This document shows positions 56,771 to 63,108 of a stretch of 64,000 bases of DNA, piece by piece. The first letter of the stretch is position 1. Every line of letters begins with the position of its first letter. The notes under the pieces were generated by a model. That model was not told the origin of the DNA. It worked only from the letters and a program-made list of their open reading frames with translations, and did not search any database. The stretch is taken from the NCBI GenBank assembly GCA_947496705.1, contig CANMDW010000001.1, positions 186,001 to 250,000 on the forward strand, read 5' to 3'. The DNA is from an uncultured Aquimarina sp. (GTDB lineage: Bacteria; Bacteroidota; Bacteroidia; Flavobacteriales; Flavobacteriaceae). A program made the position numbers and the translations under genes.

Positions 56771-56826
56771 AGGATGCTTAAGAACCCTGCTCTTAGCCAC
56801 AAAAACGGCAATGATACGTAGAAAAA

Positions 56827-57549
56827 GTGAAATATATAATTAAAATACCAAAACCATGTACTGAAAATTGGGATCAAATGACCCCAACCCAAAGAGGCAT
56901 GTTTTGCTCCAACTGTAAAAAAGAAGTCTATGACTTTACCACGTTGTCAGATTATGAACTGATAAGAACATTGGATAACGAAGACAAAATTTGTGGAAAA
57001 CTCAAATCACAACAGCTTTATAAAGAAATGAATTATCCGAAAAGCAATACGGTCTCAAAAATTGGTTTTCTGTTGGGATTGGCCACTATATTTTCTATTG
57101 CTGCTCCCGTTTTTTCTCAAAAAATAACTAATAAAATACAACTTACAGATAATCATCAGGGATCATCATTTAAAAAGAAAAAGATGCAAACCACATCAAA
57201 CGATTCTATAAATATTAGAGGGCAGGTATTTGGGGAAGAAGGCCCTCTTTCAAAAGTAAATGTGCAGTTAAAAGGAACTTCTCATGACGTTTTTACAGAT
57301 TTTGATGGCTTTTTTTCAATTCATATTCATACCCGTAGTTTTAAGAATAACAAACCAACACTGGTTTTTTCATATGTTGGAATGGATACACAGGAAGTAT
57401 TGATTCATAAAAAAACAGAATTCTTAAAAATTAATATGGCATATTATACTGAGTATATGGTAGGCGAAATTGTACTTATAAAAAAACAAAACATCTTCAG
57501 GAGAATTGGAAATTTATTCAGAAAAAAAGAAAACAGAACTCACTATTAA
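56827..57549 (+). CDS. Carboxypeptidase-regulatory-like membrane protein with CxxC N-terminus
   Basis: A 240-aa protein from a GTG start; no in-frame ATG fits the conserved N-terminus KIPKPCTENWDQMTP. That domain has FCSNCKKEVYDFTTLSDYEL and a later ICGKL, giving a possible metal-binding Cys cluster. A transmembrane helix (FLLGLATIFSIAAPVFS) follows, then a carboxypeptidase D regulatory-like beta domain (INIRGQVFGEEGPLSKVNVQLKG, FTDFDGFFSI, LVFSYVGMDTQEV). Such proteins are common in flavobacteria and resemble TonB-system accessory proteins, but the role is unknown. Confidence 0.8.
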   Translation: MKYIIKIPKPCTENWDQMTPTQRGMFCSNCKKEVYDFTTLSDYELIRTLDNEDKICGKLKSQQLYKEMNYPKSNTVSKIGFLLGLATIFSIAAPVFSQKITNKIQLTDNHQGSSFKKKKMQTTSNDSINIRGQVFGEEGPLSKVNVQLKGTSHDVFTDFDGFFSIHIHTRSFKNNKPTLVFSYVGMDTQEVLIHKKTEFLKINMAYYTEYMVGEIVLIKKQNIFRRIGNLFRKKENRTHY

Positions 57550-57628
57550 CACAAAAAATCATTGGTATAGCCTGCAGGTACAGATAAGCAAGCTTCGCCA
57601 AAAAGGAGAGGTAACTTCCTTAAAAAAT

Positions 57629-57690
57629 GTCCGGATTCTTTGAAACTCAAACTTTCTGGACATTTCCTTTTTCTCCTCCTATTAGGTTTG
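57629..57690 (+). promoter_or_regulatory. Palindromic promoter of collagen-like lipoprotein 4
   Basis: Palindrome at 57629-57661 (half-site GTCCGGATTCTTTGA), 21 nt, exact -7 box TAGGTTTG at 57683-57690. Confidence 0.8.
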
Positions 57691-57719
57691 TGTCACTAAA
57701 CTTTTAAATAATACTAAAA

Positions 57720-58394
57720 ATGAAAGTAATGACAAATTTTGTAAAGTATATGATGGTAGTATTGCTATCTCTTTTTATTTTTTCATGCTCTGATGGAGAA
57801 GATGGCGCCAGGGGCCCGGCAGGCCAGAATGGTGTTGATGGTGTCGACGGTGTTGATGGCCAGGATGGTACTGATGGAGTTGATGGTCAGGATGGAGTTG
57901 ATGGTACCGATGGTCAGGATGGTGCTGACGGTGAGACCGGTACGGCCAATGTAATATATTCTGATTGGATACCTGAAAATTTTAATGCTTTTCCTGGTAC
58001 TATAAAAACGATGATCCTGGTAGACACTAGTGATCAGGATTTTGACCGGAATATTGATGTTGTTTTAGTATATGGACGTGCTTCATCTGAAACTATATTA
58101 CCACCAGGTATTGTATATGAACTTCCCTATTATAATGTAGAAGGCGAAGAGTTTTACACTAATCGTATTACTCAGGGTCTTAGTAGTCTTGGCAGCCCTC
58201 CTCAACAAAGCATAATTATAGAAGCTCAATCAACAGATGGAGCGGATAAAGATTTTGAGTTTTTTAGTGATTTTCGCTACGTAATCATTCCAGGAGGTGT
58301 CGCAATACCAAGCTCAGCCGCGTCAAAATCGTCAGAAGATTATAAGAACATGTCTTATAAAGAGATCCTATCGATATTTAAGATCCCAGAATAA
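57720..58394 (+). CDS. Collagen-like (Gly-X-Y) lipoprotein 4
   Basis: A 224-aa lipoprotein (lipobox FIFSC, Cys23). The stalk has about 15 Gly-X-Y triplets with Asp-rich units (GVD, GQD, GTD) rather than the GEQ units of copies 1-3, which could favour Ca2+ binding. The head has VIYSDWIPENFNAF, VVLVYGRASSE and FEFFSDFRYVIIPGGVA; the tail is KSSEDYKNMSYKEILSIFKIPE. A dedicated terminator follows. Confidence 0.85.
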   Translation: MKVMTNFVKYMMVVLLSLFIFSCSDGEDGARGPAGQNGVDGVDGVDGQDGTDGVDGQDGVDGTDGQDGADGETGTANVIYSDWIPENFNAFPGTIKTMILVDTSDQDFDRNIDVVLVYGRASSETILPPGIVYELPYYNVEGEEFYTNRITQGLSSLGSPPQQSIIIEAQSTDGADKDFEFFSDFRYVIIPGGVAIPSSAASKSSEDYKNMSYKEILSIFKIPE

Positions 58395-58427
58395 TCTTGA
58401 TAACCAATTTGTATTTGGATTATGTAT

Positions 58428-58467
58428 AGTGAACAATATGGCCCCCGGTATTGTTCACTGTTTTTTT
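58428..58467 (+). terminator. Terminator after collagen-like gene 4
   Basis: AGTGAACAATA and TATTGTTCACT arms followed by TGTTTTTTT. The same hairpin follows copy 5 and the relic. Confidence 0.9.
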
Positions 58468-58521
58468 AGCGATAAGACATAGAGATTTTTCTTCTAAAGA
58501 ACTCAGAAAAACCAAAAAAAT

Positions 58522-58583
58522 GTCCGGGTTCTTTTAAGCTCAAACTTTCTGGACATTTTAAATCGTTACACGTCTTAGGTTTG
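58522..58583 (+). promoter_or_regulatory. Palindromic promoter of collagen-like lipoprotein 5
   Basis: Palindrome at 58522-58554, 21 nt, exact -7 box TAGGTTTG at 58576-58583. Confidence 0.8.
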
Positions 58584-58612
58584 TATCACTTAACTTTTAA
58601 AAATGATAAATA

Positions 58613-59239
58613 ATGAAAGTAATGACAAATTTTGTAAAGTATATGATGATAGTACTGCTATCTCTTTTTATTTTTTCATGCTCTGATGGAGAAGACGGGG
58701 CCAGAGGTCCGGCAGGTCAGGATGGTGTTGATGGTGTTGGGGTCGATGGTCAAGATGGAGCCACAGGTCAGGATGGTGTTGATGGCCAGAATGGTACCGA
58801 TGGAGAACCAGGAACGGCCAATGTGATATATTCTGATTGGATTCCTGAAAATTTTGATGGAAGTAGACCTGAATCAGCAGAATCTACCGATGGTATTTAT
58901 GAAAGTTATACGTTGGTGAGTGGTTTGTCTAATCAGATTATTGAAGAGGGAACAATTTTAGTATATGGAAGAAGAAATGGATCACTGATAAGACCATTAC
59001 CATATATAAATGTTGATAATGGCGAGATTTACAATTTCCTTTTGTTAAATGGAATATTGAAAGCAGAAGCTAAAACATTAGATAATTCGAATAAAGATTT
59101 TGAGTTTTTCAGTGAGTTTCGTTACATAATCATTCCAGGGGGTGTCGCAGTACCAAGCTCAGCCACTTCAAAATCTGCAAAAGACTATACAAGTATGTCT
59201 TATAAAGAGGTCCTATCGATGTTTAATATCCCGGAATAA
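58613..59239 (+). CDS. Collagen-like (Gly-X-Y) lipoprotein 5
   Basis: A 208-aa paralog of copy 4 with nearly identical first 35 residues (lipobox FIFSC) and tail (KSAKDYTSMSYKEVLSMFNIPE). The stalk has an irregularity, DGVGVDGQDG, which breaks strict Gly-X-Y phase once. The head (SDWIPENFDGSRPE to ILVYGRRNGS and FEFFSEFRYIIIPGGVA) is diverged in the middle. Promoter and terminator are separate copies of those of gene 4, so each gene is its own transcription unit. Confidence 0.85.
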   Translation: MKVMTNFVKYMMIVLLSLFIFSCSDGEDGARGPAGQDGVDGVGVDGQDGATGQDGVDGQNGTDGEPGTANVIYSDWIPENFDGSRPESAESTDGIYESYTLVSGLSNQIIEEGTILVYGRRNGSLIRPLPYINVDNGEIYNFLLLNGILKAEAKTLDNSNKDFEFFSEFRYIIIPGGVAVPSSATSKSAKDYTSMSYKEVLSMFNIPE

Positions 59240-59272
59240 TCTTGATAACCAATTTGTATTTGGGTTATGTAT

Positions 59273-59315
59273 AGTGAACAATATAACCCCCAATATTGTT
59301 CACTATTATTTTATG
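59273..59315 (+). terminator. Terminator after collagen-like gene 5
   Basis: AGTGAACAATA and TATTGTTCACT arms, followed by a T-rich stretch (ATTATTTTAT). Confidence 0.8.
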
Positions 59316-59369
59316 AGGAAAGTACTATATAAATTTCTTTTATAAGAATGCAGAAAACCCTTAAAAAAT

Positions 59370-59431
59370 GTCCGGATTCTTTGAAATTCAAACTTTCTGG
59401 ACATTATATTTTCTTATCCGGATTAAGTTTG
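59370..59431 (+). promoter_or_regulatory. Palindromic promoter of small lipoprotein 1
   Basis: Palindrome at 59370-59402, 21 nt, exact -7 box TAAGTTTG at 59424-59431. Confidence 0.8.
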
Positions 59432-59457
59432 TTCCTTAAACATTTAAAAACCATAGA

Positions 59458-59889
59458 ATGAAAATTTTAAAAAACATTTTAACCATTATTGCTACAGTTG
59501 TTTTAGCAGTTTTAGCAATAAGTTGTAGTAAAGATGAGATTGTTCTGGAAGAACAACAAGTACTCACTGAAAAACGAATGAAAAATGATAAACATATCAT
59601 AAGTTTTGAGTTTTTGGTTCGTAACAACCCTTCCTTAAAGGAAAACATTGTAGGCTTAATTAATGGAGATGACAATACCATTAGAGTTAGAGCTATTGAT
59701 AATGTTGATATTACAAAATTAACTCCTACTATTAAACTGTCACACGGGGTAGAAGCACAATACATGCCTTTTGACCCCAAATTTGGGACTCCTGTAGTTC
59801 GTTTATTTGGTTACACTATAATACCGAATGGAACACCATGGCCATTAGTTCTCTGTTTTCCTCCAGGTGATAGGCTGTGTCCTCCGTAA
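59458..59889 (+). CDS. Small lipoprotein 1
   Basis: A 143-aa lipoprotein with lipobox LAISC (Cys23). A polar helical linker (EIVLEEQQVLTEKRMKNDK) is followed by a small beta domain with FEFLVRNNPSLKENI, DITKLTPTIKLSHGVEA and a Pro/Cys-rich end (CFPPGDRLCPP) in which two Cys could pair. No known family; DITKLTPTIKLS resembles the DUF5018-type repeats found on Bacteroidota surface proteins. A near-duplicate lies at 60240. Confidence 0.8.
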   Translation: MKILKNILTIIATVVLAVLAISCSKDEIVLEEQQVLTEKRMKNDKHIISFEFLVRNNPSLKENIVGLINGDDNTIRVRAIDNVDITKLTPTIKLSHGVEAQYMPFDPKFGTPVVRLFGYTIIPNGTPWPLVLCFPPGDRLCPP

Positions 59890-59977
59890 TTTCTATATAT
59901 ATTTAGAATACATTTTCTATATATAGGACTTACTTTTTGATTAAAAAAGTAGTTAAAAATATAGGGCAATAAAAAGG

Positions 59978-60111
59978 TGACATTTAGTGATTTTCACTAT
60001 ATCATCACTCCTTATGGGGTTCCTATATCATCTGCTGCTCAAAATATACCAAAGACTATGCAAGTATGTCTTAATAATGAGATCCTATCGATATTTAATA
60101 TCCCGGAATAA
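59978..60111 (+). pseudogene. Relic of a collagen-like lipoprotein 3' end
   Basis: Translation gives SDFHYIITPYGVPISSAA, then a frameshifted stretch, then EILSIFNIPE and stop, matching the C-terminal 40 residues of copies 4 and 5. The lipobox, stalk and most of the head are gone. The family terminator still follows, so this is a deleted sixth copy. Confidence 0.85.
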
Positions 60112-60145
60112 TTTGATAACCAAAATTGTATTTGTATTATGTATA

Positions 60146-60185
60146 GTGAACAATATGCCCCCCAGTATTGTTCACTATTATTCTG
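60146..60185 (+). terminator. Terminator after the collagen-like relic
   Basis: Same AGTGAACAATA/TATTGTTCACT hairpin as after copies 4 and 5. Confidence 0.75.
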
Positions 60186-60228
60186 AAAAGGTAAGCACTA
60201 TAAAGTTTTTCCAAAAGAATACAGAGAT

Positions 60229-60290
60229 GTCCGGATTCTTTGAAATTCAAATTTTTTGGACATTATATTTTCTTATCCGGATTAAGTTTG
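60229..60290 (+). promoter_or_regulatory. Palindromic promoter of small lipoprotein 2
   Basis: Palindrome at 60229-60261, 21 nt, exact -7 box TAAGTTTG at 60283-60290; almost identical to 59370-59431. Confidence 0.8.
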
Positions 60291-60725
60291 TTCCTTAAAC
60301 ATTTAAAAACCATTTTAACCATTATTGCTACAGTTGTTTTAGCAGTTTTAGCAATAAGTTGTAGTAAAGATGAGATTGTTCTGGAAGAAGAACAAGTACT
60401 CACTGAAAAACGAATGAAAAATGATAAACAACTACTGCGTTTTGAGTTTTTGGTTCGTAACAACCCTTCCTTAAAGAAAAACATTATAGGTTCAATTAAG
60501 GAAGATGACCAAACGATTAGAATTAAGCTTACCGATGATAATATCGATATTACAAAATTAACTCCTACTATTAAACTGTCACACGGGGTAGAAGCAAGAT
60601 ACATGTCTTATGATCCCAGTTTTAGGGCCCCTGTAGTTCATCTGTTTGGTTACCCTATGGTACCCACAGACACGCCATATCCAATAATTATATGTGGTCG
60701 TCATGATCTTCCTTGTCCTCCGTAA
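60240..60725 (+). pseudogene. Small lipoprotein 2, start codon deleted
   Basis: A near-copy of the 59458 gene (LTIIATVVLAVLAISC, FEFLVRNNPSLKKNI, DITKLTPTIKLSHGVEA, end GRHDLPCPP). A 23-bp deletion between short AAAAACCAT and AAAAAACAT repeats removed the ATG and first codons found in copy 1. The only in-frame ATG (60240) lies inside the promoter palindrome, upstream of the expected transcript start, so it cannot be used from this promoter. A TTG or ATT start near 60288-60310 is conceivable. The body shows no other damage. Confidence 0.65.
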
Positions 60726-60773
60726 TTTCCTTATCCATTATAAAGGATCAAGATGAGTTCAAAGAATTAAAAA

Positions 60774-60814
60774 CCCCTCAAACCATTAGTTCCCTTAGCA
60801 AATGATTTGAGGGG
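60774..60814. terminator. Hairpin between lipoprotein 2 and the leftward peptide gene
   Basis: CCCCTCAAA...CATT and AATG...TTTGAGGGG arms. It lies between convergent genes and could serve both. Confidence 0.6.
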
Positions 60815-60863
60815 GGTATTGGTGTACGTATCTTATACATGCAAACAATAAATCACGTGGACA

Positions 60864-61058
60864 TTAACCCCATACAATAATCGTAGGGCCAGAAGGATCT
60901 GGGCAGTCTTCTTTTGTATCACAGTTTTTTTTGGTTTTGTTAAACACCTCGCAACCGGGCCTTTCACTTCTTAAATGCCCCCCTTTGATAATTGACATAT
61001 TGCTAAGCTTTGTTACATTAAATTTTTCCAATTTTAGTTTTTTCCCTACTTTTTTCAT
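60864..61058 (-). CDS. GG-leader natural-product (RiPP-like) precursor peptide, second module
   Basis: A 64-aa peptide. The leader (MKKVGKKLKLEKFNVTKLSNMSIIKGG, that is KKLKLEKFNVTKLSN then MSIIKGG) matches the peptide at 41830. The core is HLRSERPGCEVFNKTKKNCDTKEDCPDPSGPT with three Cys and the end IIVWG, like TTIWGS in the first peptide. It lies just downstream of the second TPR/AraC gene on the same strand, the same arrangement as in module 1. No modifying enzyme or exporter is visible in the window. Confidence 0.75.
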   Translation of the reverse strand: MKKVGKKLKLEKFNVTKLSNMSIIKGGHLRSERPGCEVFNKTKKNCDTKEDCPDPSGPTIIVWG

Positions 61059-61142
61059 GAGTCCAAATTTTATAATTACTTTTTATGTTTTATATAAATA
61101 TAATGTGTAGTCGAGGAATGTTACCCATAAGGCGGGAGTAAT

Positions 61143-61171
61143 TTTATCGAAATTCTGTGAATTTCGATAAA
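61143..61171. promoter_or_regulatory. Perfect CGAAATTC palindrome after TPR/AraC copy 2
   Basis: Thirteen-base arms TTTATCGAAATTC and GAATTTCGATAAA around TGT, touching the stop codon. Same place as the site at 42144. Confidence 0.75.
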
Positions 61172-62899
61172 TTAGGAGGTATCCAGGGTAAGTAATTTTC
61201 GTATGAAGTAGGAGGTTTTGATACCGGTACTTTTCTTAAAGGCCGATGAAAAAGACTCTGCCGTATTAAACCCCATTTCCTCGGCTATACCTTGTATGGT
61301 AAGGTGTTTAAGGGCCTCATTTTCTTTGAGTGCCTTTACCGCATATGCGATTCTAAGGTCATTAATGTAATTTGCAAAATTCTTCCCTTTATGATGGTTA
61401 ATCACTTTAGACAGGTATTTGGTGTTGGTACCAATTTCTTTGGCAACCCATGCGATACTGATATTTTTTTGTAAGAATTGCTGGTTGGTTTCAAATGCAG
61501 TGAGATTATTTAGAATATCTGCAACAATGTCATCGGCCACTCCAATTTCTCCTAACGGTTTATTTTGAAGGGCTTCGCCAGGGGAGTTTTTATGAATCAG
61601 TTTTTCAAATTGTAGCTGGTATGTTTTTCTTTTTCGGTATTGGCGGTATAAGAAAGTGACGGTTACTATAGTAAGGGTCAATAAAAAAACAACCAGAAAA
61701 TTCAGGTTTTTGTTACTGCCTTTCAGCTCATTAATCAGGGTTTCTTTTTCTTCGAGCAATATAGGGGTGTCAAATTCCTTGAATAAGCGGGTAGATACAA
61801 AAGCAACCTCGCTGTTAATAATGCTATCAAATTTGAGGAGTTTGTTGATATATTCCAGTTGTTGTTCTTTTTCTTCGTTTGCCTTAAAAAAATGGATCAT
61901 AAATTCGTAACTCTCCCGCACTTCATAAGGTGTGATGGTTTCCTTTTGAAGAAGCGCATCTACCGTAACAAAGTGTTTTTTGGCCGATAACACATCCTGT
62001 CGTAAAAGCGCTAGTTTGCCCAGATAAAACTCCCCTAAAATATAGGCCTTTCTGTTTTCAGAATGACTTTTATCCATCAGGGTAAAGCCTTTTACAATAC
62101 TATCAAAGGCTTTTTCATATTGTTCTCTAAAGAATAAATTGATACCCTCATTAATAAGAATTTTACCATAAAATCTATTATAGAAATACCCCGGTTTTTG
62201 GGCTCGTTTGATTGCCTTTAGGTGGTATACCGAAGAAGTATCCGGATCATTATTATAACGATAAGATTCAGCTAAGGGTATTATTGATTTTAAATATCGA
62301 AGTGTATCAGTGGGGCGCCTGCCTTTGACATATGTAAAATATTCTTTAAAAAGAGGTAAAGCCTCTTCATGCTTCCCTATTTCAGTTTTAATACAGGCAA
62401 TATTGTGTTTGGTAATGTAGATGAATTTAGTATTCTGTACTTTTTCTGCCAATGCCAAAAGTTTTAGGTAACTATCTAATGCTAAAGCATATTTCCCTTT
62501 ATTCATATAAAAACCACCTTTAAAAGAATATCCTCTAATGGTAATATTATGATCTACATCTTTGCTTAATTCGATAGAGCGATTCAGCAACCTTATCTTT
62601 TCAGGCTCTTCCTTTGCATAATATGACAACAGCCCATAGGCGTCAGCTATTTTTATGGTATTGTTCTCTGTAATCGCTTTTTTTAAAAAGGTATTTAAGT
62701 AGACTTTTGAGGTCAAAGTATCCGGCCATATTTTAAGATAAGTATCATATAATTGATCATAATCCAAAGACTTCAACGAATCTGGAGTCATAAAATTTTC
62801 TGCCTGGGCCATACAGAAGTGTATGCCACACACTAAAGAAACACAAAATATCCTCGGCCAAAAGGAAGTAAAAAAGGAGTATGTCTTTTTTGGTTTCAA
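61172..62899 (-). CDS. Transmembrane TPR-sensor AraC-family regulator (copy 2)
   Basis: About 575 aa. The frame has no ATG before KPKKTYSFF; a TTG at 62899 is the likely start, aligned with an LKLKKTY stretch in copy 1. Signal-like segment (PRIFCVSLVCGIHFCMAQ), periplasmic TPR-like domain beginning SLKSLDYDQLYDTYLKIWPDTLTSK, transmembrane helix (NFLVVFLLTLTIVTVTFLY), and AraC HTH (KYLSKVINHH, NFANYINDLRIAYAVKALKE, IAEEMGFNTAESFSSAFKKSTG). It is closely similar to copy 1 along its full length. Confidence 0.85.
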   Translation of the reverse strand: MKPKKTYSFFTSFWPRIFCVSLVCGIHFCMAQAENFMTPDSLKSLDYDQLYDTYLKIWPDTLTSKVYLNTFLKKAITENNTIKIADAYGLLSYYAKEEPEKIRLLNRSIELSKDVDHNITIRGYSFKGGFYMNKGKYALALDSYLKLLALAEKVQNTKFIYITKHNIACIKTEIGKHEEALPLFKEYFTYVKGRRPTDTLRYLKSIIPLAESYRYNNDPDTSSVYHLKAIKRAQKPGYFYNRFYGKILINEGINLFFREQYEKAFDSIVKGFTLMDKSHSENRKAYILGEFYLGKLALLRQDVLSAKKHFVTVDALLQKETITPYEVRESYEFMIHFFKANEEKEQQLEYINKLLKFDSIINSEVAFVSTRLFKEFDTPILLEEKETLINELKGSNKNLNFLVVFLLTLTIVTVTFLYRQYRKRKTYQLQFEKLIHKNSPGEALQNKPLGEIGVADDIVADILNNLTAFETNQQFLQKNISIAWVAKEIGTNTKYLSKVINHHKGKNFANYINDLRIAYAVKALKENEALKHLTIQGIAEEMGFNTAESFSSAFKKSTGIKTSYFIRKLLTLDTS

Positions 62900-63043
62900 G
62901 GGTTTTTTTCTTTGTCCAACTACATTAAGTATACTACAAAGATACTGGTTTTCTGTCTTTTGTCTGATTCATAAAAATAAGGCTTAAAAAAATAGCAAGC
63001 AGTAGTTTAACAAAGAAGTTTAAATCACTTCAAAAAAAAACAA

Positions 63044-63068
63044 TCTCGAAATTCTTAGAATTTCGAGA
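63044..63068. promoter_or_regulatory. Perfect CGAAATTC palindrome at divergent promoters, second module
   Basis: Eleven-base arms TCTCGAAATTC and GAATTTCGAGA around TTA; ends 7 bp before the -33 box of the GAF/AraC promoter. Confidence 0.8.
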
Positions 63069-63075
63069 AATCCCA

Positions 63076-63108
63076 TTTGCATGCAAGCCGAGAGTCCTCT
63101 TATATTTG
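63076..63108 (+). promoter_or_regulatory. Promoter of GAF/AraC regulator copy 2
   Basis: TTTG (63076-63079), 21-nt spacer, TATATTTG (63101-63108), matching copy 1 in boxes and spacing. Confidence 0.65.
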
